A stretch of DNA of 64,000 nucleotides from Leptolyngbyaceae cyanobacterium RM1_1_2 (GCA_012032345.1 JAAUQI010000016.1:24247-88246); one strand, 5' to 3'; shown: positions 1 to 9,133, counted from the first letter of the stretch. Translations and numbers: made by a program. Notes: generated by a model from the sequence alone, not told the origin.

Positions 1-455
1 TGAGCAATGACACCAGCTAGCTCAGCTTCGTTGTCGGCTGCTTCAATCAGCCCTTCTTGAAGGTAAACCTGGCCCCCCATTGTGGCAAAGGCATTGATAC
101 TGTCGTCTTTGACCACTTGAAAGTTGTAGGCAATGTTGGGGCGATCGCTATTGGGGACTAAACGAGCGCCAATGTCATCGATGTAGTTATCGATAGCTGA
201 GTCATCTGAGTAAACCTGTAGCCCCTGACGCTTTAGCTGTGAGTCAATTTGCCGACCCAGATTGGCTTCTTGGCGATCAGACATGTTGGCAAGCTGCACA
301 TACTGAATGCCGTTGAGAATCAGGTCAAAAATTCCTGCCTGACTCGCTTTTGGGGTGGCGATTGTGATACCAAGAGCCGTTAGGGACGCTATCAAGCCAT
401 ATAGCCAGCGGCGTCCTGTGTTTTTTTTGATTTTGGCTAAGACAGTCCGTTGCAT
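1..455 (-). CDS. M48-family metalloprotease, N-terminal part, cut by window edge
   Basis: Reading leftward from an ATG at 453-455, the frame stays open to the window edge, giving about 151 residues. A basic N-terminus (KIKKNTGRRW) and a hydrophobic stretch ending near AQ/ASQA form a signal peptide. Next comes a region typical of secreted Ste24/BepA-like M48 peptidases: LGRQIDSQL, NAFATMGGQVYLQEGL and a final AELAGVIAH. That last H is the first residue of the expected HExxH zinc motif, whose remainder lies outside the window. The family acts in envelope protein quality control. No clear ribosome-binding site is seen before the ATG. The family call is good; the exact role is unknown. Confidence 0.8.
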   Translation of the reverse strand, partial: MQRTVLAKIKKNTGRRWLYGLIASLTALGITIATPKASQAGIFDLILNGIQYVQLANMSDRQEANLGRQIDSQLKRQGLQVYSDDSAIDNYIDDIGARLVPNSDRPNIAYNFQVVKDDSINAFATMGGQVYLQEGLIEAADNEAELAGVIA

Positions 456-636
456 GATGATTGCGGCACCAGTGAGTAATTGGGTAGGCGAGCGTCAAAT
501 TTGATACCCGTTAGTTAAAACGACGGAAATCTATCCGGTTAAGTTGCTAAGCCCTATGCTTAAATACTAACTGCTGGATATTTTCTTCGACATTGATCCT
601 AACTTTCCCGGATAAACCGGGAGGAGCGTTCTCACT

Positions 637-1179
637 ATGGCTATTTTGGATTCAAAGGGTCGCTTGTTTGGCAAAGTTAGTCTGCTAGATATTGGAGCTG
701 CTTTGATCATCCTGATGGTGATTGTGGGCGTTTTCTTTTTTCCAGGCACTTCGGGTTCTGTGGCGCAGGTGGGGGTTGAAACCAAGCCTGTAGAAGTAGA
801 CGTTATGGTTCGGGGACTAACCGCTTCTGACCCAGATCGGCTATTTGAAACGTTATCAACTGCCGAGGAAACAAACATTATCATTCGCAATCAGCCCTAC
901 GGTGCGGTCGGCATCAAAAAAGTAGAGCGACTGCCTCGAAGTACTGCTGTTCCTCAACCAGATGGCTCTGTTGAGTCGTTTCCTGACCCTCGCCCCGAAT
1001 TAAATTACACCATCGATATGCTGATTACTCTGGTTGGAGATGCGCAAATCACCGAAACTGGCCCTGTACTCGGCAATAACAAAGTTAAGATTGGCACTCA
1101 GGTTGAGCTAGAAGGTGAGCTTTACGGCTTTTTTGCCAGCGTTGTAGGCGTGCGTATTCTAGAAGAATCTGGTGAATAA
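637..1179 (+). CDS. DUF4330-family membrane-anchored protein
   Basis: This 180-residue protein begins MAILDSKGRLFGKVSLLD and has one transmembrane helix at about residues 16-36. A soluble extracytoplasmic or periplasmic domain follows, containing the GxVxxI/VKIGTQVELEGELYGF pattern of DUF4330. The family is widespread in cyanobacteria and has no assigned function. A purine-rich GGGAGGAG lies 8-15 bases upstream and fixes the start. The gene stands alone, divergent from the M48 protease and convergent with the cyclopropane synthase. The family assignment is from recognition of the N-terminal signature. Confidence 0.8.
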   Translation: MAILDSKGRLFGKVSLLDIGAALIILMVIVGVFFFPGTSGSVAQVGVETKPVEVDVMVRGLTASDPDRLFETLSTAEETNIIIRNQPYGAVGIKKVERLPRSTAVPQPDGSVESFPDPRPELNYTIDMLITLVGDAQITETGPVLGNNKVKIGTQVELEGELYGFFASVVGVRILEESGE

Positions 1180-1343
1180 AGGCTTTAGAGATTGTTTGAA
1201 AAGGAATACGCGCTCAAGGTATGGACATCATCGAATTGCAACTGTTCTACGTCTGGGGCTTCTGACTTGAGGGTGAAGTGCAATCGCTCTATAGGCTAGC
1301 GCAGGGCATAGAAGCGGATGACGCATAGAACTTTCCCACCGTC

Positions 1344-2590
1344 TCAATTGGCAACGGGCTGCTCATGAGTGAGAGCAAAGTTTAGAGCCAGGGGAATGCT
1401 CCGCTTGTTTTTATAGAACAGGAGCTGGTAGACATGTAGACTCCCCTCTCTAAAAGCTGCTTCAAATGACTGCAGGTAAAGGTACCACATGCGTAAAAAT
1501 CGCTCGTCGTAAGCTGTCGAGAGGGCGGCAACGCGATCGCGGTTTTGAGTAAAGTTTTCAGCCCATTTTTTCAGCGTTTCGCCGTAGTGGGGTTTGAGGT
1601 TTTGGCAGTGGGCCACCGATAGCTTGGCTGTGAACATTTCTTTGGTTAGCTCGTGTAGCTGCGGCGCATATCCTCCTGGAAAAATATACTTGTCTACCCA
1701 GGGGCCAATGCGCTCAGAACTCTCGGTGCCAATCGTGTGGAGCAGGCCCACACCCTCAGGCTTTAGCAGCTTTTTGGCCTGCTCCATAAAGTGGCAAAGC
1801 TGCCTTTGCCCACATGCTCAAACATGCCAATACTGACAAATTTGTCATACTGGCCTTCAATTTCCCGGTAGTCGGTGACCAAAATCTTCAGGCGATCGCT
1901 GAGACCGCTTTGCTCAATTCTGGTTTGGGCTAGCTTCGCCTGCTCAGCGCTCAGCGTAAGCCCGGTGCCGGTGACGCCGTAGTGCTTGGCCGCATACAGC
2001 AGCATACCGCCCCAGCCGCAACCAATATCCACCAAAGACTCACCCGGCTTTAGCCCCAGCTTTTGACAAATCAGCTCGTATTTTTGCAACTGCATAGTTT
2101 CCAGGGAGTCTGTGGCCTGAAGCTGATAGCCACAGGAGTAGGTCAGTGTCGGGTCTAGAAAACACTGATAAAAATCGTTGCCGAGGTCGTAGTGATGCTG
2201 AACATTTTTGCGGCTGTTTTGAATAGAGGTCGGCAGCGTTTGGAGTCGCTGGCTAATGACTTTGAAAATTAGCGGCAGCGTCACATGCTCGCTAGCCTTG
2301 GAGTAAACCTTATTGCGGTAGAGCAGGCTAATGAACTCGGCCACCTGATTGTTTTCTTCGTCCCACCAGCCGTCCATGTAGGCTTCGCAAAAGCCCAGCG
2401 CCCCAAAGCTAATCAGGCGATCGTAGGTGCGGCGATCGCGGACAATCAGGTGCAGGCCAGGTGAGGAGCTAGCCTCACCAAAGCTAAATACCTGACCTTC
2501 GGGATTGGTAACCCTGAGCGCCCCTTGGGTAATCTGGCTCAGTAGCTGATACAGGTAGCGCTCACCGCCGGGTAGGTGACTCAAATTCAT
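1344..2590 (-). CDS. cfa: cyclopropane-fatty-acyl-phospholipid synthase (SAM methyltransferase), frameshifted
   Basis: This enzyme family transfers a methylene from SAM to unsaturated acyl chains of membrane phospholipids. The reading frame from 2590 runs through the conserved YDLGNDFY, YSCGYQ, SAM-binding DIGCGWGG and SIGMFEHVGKGSF blocks. It then leaves frame near 1795. The next frame picks up without loss at HFMEQAKKLLKPEG and LLHTIG and continues to VAN at 1344, giving about 415 residues in total, normal for the family. The offset equals one missing base within the family-conserved stretch between GKGSF and HFMEQ. Because all motifs on both sides are intact, a sequence error or very recent mutation is likely. 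It is transcribed alone on the minus strand. Confidence 0.85.
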
Positions 2591-2692
2591 AAGAGCTTAG
2601 CCAAAATTTTGATATAAACTTTTTCAGCTTAAGCCAATAACTGTACATTTAAGCCTTGACGCCCAGCTTTAGACTCGAATTTAGGCCCGAAT

Positions 2693-3547
2693 TTAGGCAA
2701 AAACAACAGTGCGATTGCCGTAGACCAGAATCCGGTTTTGCAAATGTAGGCGCACCGCTCTAGCCAGCACCATCCGCTCTAGATCCTTGCCTTTGCGAAT
2801 CAGGTCGCTAACCTGGTCGCGGTGACTAATCTGCACGACATCTTGCTCAATAATGGGGCCAGCGTCTAAGTCAGAGGTGACGTAGTGAGCCGTGGCCCCA
2901 ATAATTTTGACGCCGCGTTCGTAAGCCCGGTGGTAGGGATTAGCCCCAACAAAGGCAGGCAAAAAGGAGTGATGAATGTTGATCACCTGGGAAAACTGGC
3001 GCACAAAGTCTGGGCTAAGAATTTGCATGTACTTTGCCAGCACGACTAAGTCAATCTTGTATTTTTGCAGCAGTGCCAGTTGTTTGGCTTCGTGAGCCTG
3101 CCGGGTGTTTTTGCGGGTGGGGAGGTGATGATAATCAATGCCAAACTGGTCTGCGATCGCCTCTAGATCTGGATGATTACTAATAATCAAAGGAATTTTG
3201 CACAAAAGTTCTCCGGCCTGATGTCGCCATAGCAGATCGAGCAGACAGTGATTTTGCCGACTTACCCAAATGGCAATTCGCGGCATAGTCTCTGAAAAGC
3301 GAAGCTGCCAGCTTGCCCCTAGCGGCTGAGCGATCGCGCTGAAGGCTGTTTCAATCTGACTGGGGGGCAGAGCAAACCCCTCTAGCTGCCATTCAATCCG
3401 TGAAAGAAACAGCCCCGCTGCTTCGTCACGGTGCTGGTCAGCGTGGATAATGTTGCCGCCGTTGGTGTAGATAAAGCTGGCAATTTTGGCGACGAGTCCC
3501 TGCTGGTCAGGACAAGAAATCAGCAGCGTCGCGGTTGAAAAACCCAT
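2693..3547 (-). CDS. purU: formyltetrahydrofolate deformylase PurU
   Basis: PurU hydrolyses 10-formyl-THF to formate and THF, supplying formate and balancing one-carbon pools for purine synthesis. The N-terminus is an ACT-like regulatory domain (TLLISCPDQQGLVAKIA, GGNIIHADQH). It is followed by a formyltransferase domain carrying the catalytic segment around VINIHHSFLPAF and the downstream GATAHYVTSDLDAGPII block. The frame is open to an ATG at 3607, but family alignment favours the ATG at 3547 (MGFSTATLL, about 284 residues). Neither start has a good Shine-Dalgarno. It is followed at a distance by cfa on the same strand. Confidence 0.9.
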   Translation of the reverse strand: MGFSTATLLISCPDQQGLVAKIASFIYTNGGNIIHADQHRDEAAGLFLSRIEWQLEGFALPPSQIETAFSAIAQPLGASWQLRFSETMPRIAIWVSRQNHCLLDLLWRHQAGELLCKIPLIISNHPDLEAIADQFGIDYHHLPTRKNTRQAHEAKQLALLQKYKIDLVVLAKYMQILSPDFVRQFSQVINIHHSFLPAFVGANPYHRAYERGVKIIGATAHYVTSDLDAGPIIEQDVVQISHRDQVSDLIRKGKDLERMVLARAVRLHLQNRILVYGNRTVVFA

Positions 3548-3653
3548 AGTGCCGCTGATTTCAACATCGTAGAGTGTGAGCTGGCTGGCTTGAGCAACCT
3601 GAATCATTGCGACTGCGGCTATGGGCCAATCTTTAGAATAGCGCAGCAGCGTA

Positions 3654-4550
3654 TTAGGCAGGGCGATCGCCGAGTCGAGCTTGCAAAAACTCAGTCAGGA
3701 GCTGCACCTTGGCTGAGAGATGGCGATTTACCGGATATAGCACATAGGCCGAAATTTCCGGCGGCGGGTAATCAGCTAAGATCTGGCACAGCGTTCCCTG
3801 TAGCAGGTCACTGCCAACAATGAAAGTAGGCAGCAGGGCTATGCCTAACCCCTGCAGCGCCGCCGTTCGTAAAACTTCGCCATTATTGGAGCAGAGGACG
3901 CCGTTGACGGTGACAGTGTGATTCCCGGCTGTGCTAGTTAGTGTCCACTGGCTGCTCGTAGCAAAGTGGCCGTAGTGCAGACAGGAGTGATGCTTCAAAT
4001 CAGCGGGTGTTTGAGGAACGCCGTACTGTTTCAAATACTCAGGAGAGGCACAAACCACGCGATCGGCAACCATGAGCTCATGAACAATCAGGCTGGCCGA
4101 TTCAGGCGGTTGAGCAATGCGGAGGGTGACATCAAAGCCTTCTTCGATCGGGTCAATAAAGCGATCGCTCAGCGTCAGTTCTATGTGCAAATCGGGATAC
4201 TGTAATAAAAAATCTGTCAGCGCGGGTGCCAGGTGCAGCGTCCCAAAAGACATCGGCGCATTAATTCGCAACCGTCCTTTAGGTTCTCGCTGCATTTGCG
4301 AAACCGCTAGCTCTGCTTCTTTCAAATCGGCCAGAATAGCCAGACCACGTTGATAGAAGGCTAGCCCGGTTGCCGTCGGCGTGACCTTGCGGGTGGTGCG
4401 GTGTAAAAGCTGCACCTTGAGATCGTCTTCGAGGTGCATCACCAGCTTATTCACCGCTGAGCGCGATCGCCCCAGATGACGGGCTGCTGCCGCAAAACCG
4501 CCCGCCTCTACAACCTGTACAAACGCTCGCAGGCTCTCAAATTTATCCAT
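3654..4550 (-). CDS. LysR-family transcriptional regulator
   Basis: About 298 residues. An N-terminal winged helix-turn-helix (MDKFESLRAFVQVVEAGGF, RSRSAVNKLVMHLED, LLHRTTRKVTPTATG) is followed by a LysR substrate-binding domain (KGRLRINAPMSFG, LHIELTLSDRFIDPIEEGFDVTLRI). The start MDKF at 4550 matches the usual LysR N-terminus; an upstream ATG at 4583 is possible. The gene is divergent from the pirin/CDGSH/WrbA-like cluster across a 157-base intergenic region. That is the classic arrangement of a LysR regulator controlling its neighbours, so regulation of that redox cluster is inferred. The effector is unknown; related regulators respond to aromatic or quinone-like electrophiles. Confidence 0.88.
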   Translation of the reverse strand: MDKFESLRAFVQVVEAGGFAAAARHLGRSRSAVNKLVMHLEDDLKVQLLHRTTRKVTPTATGLAFYQRGLAILADLKEAELAVSQMQREPKGRLRINAPMSFGTLHLAPALTDFLLQYPDLHIELTLSDRFIDPIEEGFDVTLRIAQPPESASLIVHELMVADRVVCASPEYLKQYGVPQTPADLKHHSCLHYGHFATSSQWTLTSTAGNHTVTVNGVLCSNNGEVLRTAALQGLGIALLPTFIVGSDLLQGTLCQILADYPPPEISAYVLYPVNRHLSAKVQLLTEFLQARLGDRPA

Positions 4551-4707
4551 TGGCTTTTGTTGACTTAGCCTGGTAGCTGCCAAAACAATTGTAGAAAAAT
4601 AAGCGACAATCAGTTTCCTAAATTGGTTATTGTTATTTTATAAGATTCAATTCATAATAAACGTGTCTTCGACGGGACTACACATTCCTCAACCCGGAGG
4701 TAAGACC

Positions 4708-5412
4708 ATGATCAAAATTCGTTCAGCAGGCGATCGCGGTGTAGCCAATTTTGGCTGGCTCGATAGCCGCCATACTTTCTCCTTTGGGAACTACTCCGAC
4801 CCGGCCCACATGGGCTTTGCAGCTCTGCGCGTGATTAACGAAGATAAAGTACAGCCCGAGCGCGGCTTTGGCACCCACGGCCACCGCGATATGGAGATTG
4901 TGACTTACGTTTTAGAGGGAGCGCTAGAACACAAGGACAACCTTGGCAACGGGTCTATAATCCGTCCCGGAGACGTGCAGCGAATGTCAGCAGGGACGGG
5001 TATTTTGCACAGCGAGTTCAACCACTCTGGCACAGACCCGGTTCATTTCTTGCAAATCTGGATTTTGCCTGAAGTCAAGGGTATTGAACCTGGCTATGAG
5101 CAGATTCACTTTGATCCGGCTGAGCTGCGCGGTCAGCTTCGCCTAGTCGGTTCGCGCCAGGGCCAAGACGGATCGGTCACGATTCACCAAGACATCAGTC
5201 TCTATGCGGCCTCGCTCAAAGCCGCCGAAACTGTCAGCCATACTTTCACGGGCGATCGCGCTGCTTGGGTACATGTCGCCCGAGGCGCAGTGACGCTAAA
5301 CAGACAGGCGCTCACGGCAGGAGACGGAGCCGCGATCGCTGAGGTCGAGCTGATTACCCTGGAAGGCCAGTCTGATGACGCCGAAGTGCTGCTGTTTGAC
5401 ATGGCCGCCTAA
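4708..5412 (+). CDS. pirin-family bicupin protein (YhaK-like)
   Basis: Pirin proteins are metal-binding bicupins, some with quercetin dioxygenase activity. The start at 4708 is fixed by a strong GGAGG at 4697-4701; an upstream ATG at 4630 in the same frame is not used by homologues. The 234 residues begin [11 protein letters not shown], contain [14 protein letters not shown], the cupin metal-binding pattern [25 protein letters not shown] split over two short segments, and [16 protein letters not shown]. This His/Glu set is typical of active pirins. It is the first gene of a three-gene plus-strand cluster after the divergent LysR regulator. Confidence 0.9.
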   Translation: MIKIRSAGDRGVANFGWLDSRHTFSFGNYSDPAHMGFAALRVINEDKVQPERGFGTHGHRDMEIVTYVLEGALEHKDNLGNGSIIRPGDVQRMSAGTGILHSEFNHSGTDPVHFLQIWILPEVKGIEPGYEQIHFDPAELRGQLRLVGSRQGQDGSVTIHQDISLYAASLKAAETVSHTFTGDRAAWVHVARGAVTLNRQALTAGDGAAIAEVELITLEGQSDDAEVLLFDMAA

Positions 5413-5482
5413 TGCCTCGATTTTGGTGCCAGACCCCCAGTTTGGCAACGCCTGATTTACCCCACTTACTCAAGAAACACCC

Positions 5483-5719
5483 ATGAACGAAGCTCGCGTT
5501 GCAGATACCAAGCCCGCCATCCAAGAACTTGAACCCGGCAGCTACTGGTGGTGTACCTGCGGCAACTCCGCTAAGCAGCCCTTTTGCGATGGTGCCCACC
5601 AGGATACAGGCTTCAAACCGATGAAGTTCACGATAGAAGAAAAGCAGCAGATCGCCCTCTGCCAGTGCAAAGCTACGCAAAAGCCACCCTTCTGCGACGG
5701 TAGCCATAATAAGCTGTAG
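5483..5719 (+). CDS. CDGSH iron-sulfur domain protein (double motif)
   Basis: A 78-residue protein with two complete CDGSH signatures: CTCGNSAKQPFCDGAH at about residues 32-47 and CQCKATQKPPFCDGSH near the C-terminus. Each C-x-C...C-D-G-x-H set binds a labile redox-active 2Fe-2S cluster through three Cys and one His. Bacterial tandem CDGSH proteins are implicated in redox and iron handling. It sits 70 bases after the pirin gene and 70 bases before the flavodoxin-fold gene, which suggests co-expression in an oxidative stress response. Confidence 0.92.
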   Translation: MNEARVADTKPAIQELEPGSYWWCTCGNSAKQPFCDGAHQDTGFKPMKFTIEEKQQIALCQCKATQKPPFCDGSHNKL

Positions 5720-5789
5720 TCTGCTTTGGCAAAGTTCAAACTTTTAGCTAAACGTCTGACTTTCACTTCACTGCAAACGAGGAGTTTTT

Positions 5790-6392
5790 ATGCCCAGTAA
5801 GCTATTTGTGATCTATCACAGCGGTTACGGCCACACTAAAATTCAGGCCGAGGCTGTTTATCAAGGCGCGGCCAGCGTTGAGGGCATTGAGGCTGAGCTG
5901 ATTACGGCAGAAGAGGCGATCGCCCGTTTAGACGATCTCGACAGCGCCGACGCCATGATCTTTGGCAGCCCTACCTACATAGGCAGCATGTCTGCGGCGA
6001 TGAAGCAGTTTGTCGAAGCGGCGGCCAAAAAGTGGTTTTCTCTAGCCTGGAAAGATAAAGTTGCCGGAGCCTTTACCAACTCCAGCTCTTTTTCCGGCGA
6101 TAAGCTCAACACGCTGGTAGGGCTGATGATTAATGCCATGCAGCACGGCATGATCTATGTGGGCACGGCAATGCTCCCGGCGGCTTCTCACCCTGACTCA
6201 ATGAACAGCCTTGAGGGGCCGGGGCCAGAGGTAATGAACCGGGTAGGATCTTTTGTGGGTGCTATGGCGACAAGCTTTCAGGTTGATCCACCCAATGCGC
6301 CCCCTCAAGGCGATCGCAATATGGCCTCAGCCTACGGCCAGCGCGTTGCAGAAGTGACGCTGCAGTTTGTGCGAGGACGGAGCGGCTCTTAA
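5790..6392 (+). CDS. WrbA-like flavodoxin-fold NAD(P)H:quinone oxidoreductase
   Basis: This 200-residue flavodoxin-fold protein starts LFVIYHSGYGHTKIQAEAV, the FMN phosphate-binding loop, and contains the SADAMIFGSPTYIGSMSAAMKQFVEA segment typical of WrbA and related reductases. Such enzymes make two-electron reductions of quinones and avoid semiquinone radicals. A GAGGAG ribosome-binding site at about 5780-5785 supports the ATG at 5790. Third gene of the LysR-adjacent redox cluster. The last residues match the family less clearly. A substrate cannot be assigned. Confidence 0.85.
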   Translation: MPSKLFVIYHSGYGHTKIQAEAVYQGAASVEGIEAELITAEEAIARLDDLDSADAMIFGSPTYIGSMSAAMKQFVEAAAKKWFSLAWKDKVAGAFTNSSSFSGDKLNTLVGLMINAMQHGMIYVGTAMLPAASHPDSMNSLEGPGPEVMNRVGSFVGAMATSFQVDPPNAPPQGDRNMASAYGQRVAEVTLQFVRGRSGS

Positions 6393-6435
6393 ATCATCTT
6401 TGAAAGGCTGGTTTTTCAACACTATACTTATACAA

Positions 6436-6466
6436 AGATCTCTGAGTTCAGAGAACTCAGAGATCT
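6436..6466. terminator. perfect 13-bp inverted repeat between convergent genes
   Basis: Arms at 6436-6448 and 6454-6466 pair perfectly over 13 bp with a 5-base loop. The repeat lies 44 bases after the WrbA-like stop and 19 bases after the stop of the convergent secreted-protein gene. No long U-tract follows on either strand, so it may be a bidirectional terminator or an RNA-stabilising hairpin. Confidence 0.55.
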
Positions 6467-6484
6467 AAATACACGGTTTTCAGC

Positions 6485-6850
6485 CTATTGATCGATAAGG
6501 GTATAGTTATCGCTAGTACAAACGTTGATGCGATAATCTTCAAAGGCTCGGCCACTTGTGGGGATAACGCGGATATCGTAGAGACACACTCTGTTAGAGG
6601 TATCAGCGAAGTCGATTCCAACACTCGAACCGCTGGGTAACACATCACGTCCGAGGATATCGTTACCCCAGCTATCGCGGCTCGAATCAGAAATATATAG
6701 TTCGCGAATGGTTTGGCTAGTGTCGTTAACAATACGGAAGTTGGCTTTGCTGGCGATCGCCTCTGAAGCTATCGATAAAACAAGCGGTAGAGCAACAGCA
6801 GAGAGGGTAACGGCACGGCGATCTATGGATTTGGAAAGATTGAGCAGCAT
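6485..6850 (-). CDS. secreted protein of unknown family
   Basis: 121 residues from an ATG at 6850, which is preceded by AAGGAG at a proper distance; a longer frame begins at 6895. The N-terminus (MLLNLSKSIDRRAVTL then a hydrophobic run ending SEAIASKA) is a Sec-type signal peptide with probable cleavage after EAIASKA or nearby. The mature part (FRIVNDTSQTIRELYISDS, RDVLPSGSSVGIDFAD, CLYDIRVIP) has two Cys and a beta-rich pattern. It resembles small secreted proteins of cyanobacteria with a Phe/Asn-Asp-Thr opening, but I do not recognise a named family. Confidence 0.7.
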   Translation of the reverse strand: MLLNLSKSIDRRAVTLSAVALPLVLSIASEAIASKANFRIVNDTSQTIRELYISDSSRDSWGNDILGRDVLPSGSSVGIDFADTSNRVCLYDIRVIPTSGRAFEDYRINVCTSDNYTLIDQ

Positions 6851-7284
6851 GATGAACTCCTTAGGAGGAATGGATGATTGGACATGAAAATTCACACATT
6901 GAGGGTAGCTCTTTCAACCACTTTGAATTTAAGAAGTCAAAAGATGCAGATTTATAACCAAGTACGGAAATGGGTCAAGGCGTATGTCTAGAGTGATAGC
7001 TTGCGCCAGCTATCAACCAAGATAAGCGGCGGCAGATAATTTTGTCAATCTTGCTATATCTGGTTCTTGACTACTTCACAGACCCTTTATGCCGCCGCGA
7101 TCGCCGAACCTGAAGAATTCTCTACCTAATACCGTTTGGCAGAAAAGGGTATATTCTCCTAAAACATCCTTTTATCAGTCTTGGAGAATCTAACGAGTGC
7201 GTGTTAATATAGCCGATGAGAAATCAAGGTTTTAACCCGGTTTGACAAAAGAGGTGTAATTGCACGGCATTGGATGAGCCAAGC
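6851..7284. other. intergenic stretch without a gene
   Basis: About 430 bases. It holds the leader of the secreted-protein gene on the right of 6850 and one HIP1-like site near 7095. A short inverted match, ATTCTCC/GGAGAAT, lies around 7150-7190. No open frame with family similarity and no RNA gene were recognised. Confidence 0.5.
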
Positions 7285-7835
7285 TTACTGCATCATCTCT
7301 TCCCACCAGCTCAGTAAAGGATGGTTTCTGTGGGGCATATACCGTCCTTTACTCCGTATAGCAGCAAGCACAGACTTTAAATTAGCTAAAGAAAGTTTGG
7401 CCGCCTCTGACCAGTTCTTGACTATTTCTAAAGTTGATAGGATTTGCAAATCAGGTGCTTCTGCTTTAAAGAATGAGGTTGCCCGCTTGTCATCGGTAGC
7501 TATGGCCCATTTTCGATGAACTGCGATCGCGCCCGTTGCAGATTCGCCATCGTCACCTAGTTCAAAAACATAGTTTACAAACGTTTCTTCCTCAGTTTCC
7601 GAGGCAAGATCTACTATTAAGAGCAACCTTTTTGGATGGCTGTCTCAAACTGAACTGCGTCTTTTTCGTTCTCTTGTTTCAGGCGCTGCAGGGTGATTAG
7701 TTCTCTTTCTCTAACCACCTCACTGACTACAGCCTGAGCTGGAATAGACTTCAAAATATCAATCAGATGCCCTGAAGCACAAAAGTTCAACACACAACAA
7801 GCGTCAAGAACTACATGGGAGTGTCTTATTTCCAT
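7285..7835 (-). CDS. PIN-like toxin candidate, frameshifted
   Basis: The frame from 7835 starts MEIRHSHVVLDACCVLNFCASG, the first acidic residue and hydrophobic core of a PIN-like nuclease, and continues to QKGC near 7620. The second frame, from about 7626 to 7285, carries VDLASETEEETFVNY, an ATDDKRATSFF segment (a typical PIN acidic motif) and NLKSVLAAIRSKGRYMP. Together about 183 residues, usual for a single PIN protein. The break lies at an AAAAAGG run and equals one missing A. The gene starts 16 bases after the stop of the XRE-ImmA gene, so the two form an operon. The role as an RNA-cleaving toxin is inferred from fold and context. Confidence 0.65.
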
Positions 7836-7851
7836 TGCTTCTCCCGATACG

Positions 7852-9045
7852 TTATGCCTGACGCAAATCTAAATGAGCAGTTGCTGCTATCATCCCGCTT
7901 GAATGTTCGCGTAATGTTTCTGCTATGCGTCGAGCTTCTAAGCGGTCAACCCCGAGAAAATCTGCAAAGCGTCCTTCGGTGATAAGCCCTTGATCTAGAG
8001 CTTCAATGGCAAGGTGCTGATAATGGATGGGGAAGGTATCAGCGCGCTGATCGATTGCTTCTAACGCCAGTTCCTGCTGTACCTTCTTGACTTTTAATCC
8101 TCGATCTCGTAGACGATCCCAGGTGCCCGACGGCAGGAGTTTCATGTCTTCCAATCGATAAATAAGGGCCTCTATAGATACTCCATAATAGTGAGCAAGC
8201 GTAAACAGATTAGTTGGAGTGAACTTGCTATGAGTTCGATACATATCGTTAAATCGACTCAGCAAGCTGCTTGTGGGCATTAAAAAATATTTTGGGAAAG
8301 CTTCGGCTAATCTTTCGCTCTCTGGAATTCTTTTGTACTGTCCCTCAAAATCAACGACTGGCTTTCTTCTATGAGCCAGAAAATGAAGATAACCATGAGC
8401 CATAGACCAGCGACGGCGTTCTTCGTAGTGACCTAGATTTATTGCCATGCAGCCACCAAACTGCTCATCGTAGCTGTAAATCTCTGAATATTTTGCTGGC
8501 ATATTCAAGTAGAACACCCGAATTCCTACGCTTTGCTCCAGGATGTCCCGCAGCCTCAAAATAGGGCCATCACCTAGCCCTAGCCGCTGACGCTCACAGG
8601 TCGCAATACTCTCCGCCGCAGCTTCTATGGGCATGTCTGCCATGTCATATTCTTGGGAATAATTACGAGGAATTGGAGCATCCATTATTTTCTCAAGCTC
8701 CAGATAGTTACGACACAGCTCCTCAAAACGCTGAATAATAGGATGAATGATAACTTCTTCTTGGCGATCGCGCTGATAAGCGGCTCGAAACTGAACCTCA
8801 AAAGGTTCGGTGACGGGGCTAGAGCGAACAAAATCACTGACAGCTCGCCCGTAAGCACGAGCCAACTTGATTAATTCATTTGGTTTGAGCCGCCGCTCTC
8901 CTTTTTCAATAGCAACGAGAGTCGTGCGTGCAGCATCTATAACCCCAGCAGCCTCAGCCTGAGTCATACCAATTTTCTTACGAGCCTGCTGCAGAAGTTC
9001 TCCTAGCTGTCGCAAATCGATAGTGTCGAGAATACTGATGGCCAT
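7852..9045 (-). CDS. XRE helix-turn-helix plus ImmA/IrrE-like domain protein
   Basis: About 397 residues from the ATG at 9045 (AAGGA six bases upstream). The frame is open to 9258, but the extra 71 residues are unlike any domain. Residues roughly 10-65 form an XRE helix-turn-helix (LGELLQQARKKIGMTQAEAA, ARTTLVAIEKGERRLKP). The middle and C-terminal half is ImmA/IrrE-like (GGCMAINLGHYEERRRWSMAH, then LMPTSSLLSRFND). The metallopeptidase motif HExxH reads HGYLH here: both His remain but the catalytic Glu is Gly, so protease activity is doubtful. The partner gene downstream is PIN-like. This gene is probably the antitoxin or autoregulator of the pair. Confidence 0.75.
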   Translation of the reverse strand: MAISILDTIDLRQLGELLQQARKKIGMTQAEAAGVIDAARTTLVAIEKGERRLKPNELIKLARAYGRAVSDFVRSSPVTEPFEVQFRAAYQRDRQEEVIIHPIIQRFEELCRNYLELEKIMDAPIPRNYSQEYDMADMPIEAAAESIATCERQRLGLGDGPILRLRDILEQSVGIRVFYLNMPAKYSEIYSYDEQFGGCMAINLGHYEERRRWSMAHGYLHFLAHRRKPVVDFEGQYKRIPESERLAEAFPKYFLMPTSSLLSRFNDMYRTHSKFTPTNLFTLAHYYGVSIEALIYRLEDMKLLPSGTWDRLRDRGLKVKKVQQELALEAIDQRADTFPIHYQHLAIEALDQGLITEGRFADFLGVDRLEARRIAETLREHSSGMIAATAHLDLRQA

Positions 9046-9099
9046 ATCATTTCCTTGTCCATCGGAGTTTGTAGATACTCCAAAAGTAAGGCTCAACCC

Positions 9100-9133
9100 T
9101 GACATTGTCAACAAACAACACTTGATCTTGTCA
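9100..9133 (-). promoter_or_regulatory. candidate operator for the XRE/PIN operon
   Basis: TGACATTGTCA at 9100-9110 is a perfect 11-base palindrome (5+1+5). A second TTGTCA half-site lies at 9128-9133, about two helical turns away. Read on the minus strand these give TTGACA-like -35 elements. The site is 55-88 bases upstream of the chosen start of the XRE gene, where an autoregulatory XRE protein would be expected to bind. This is a pattern-based proposal. Confidence 0.35.
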
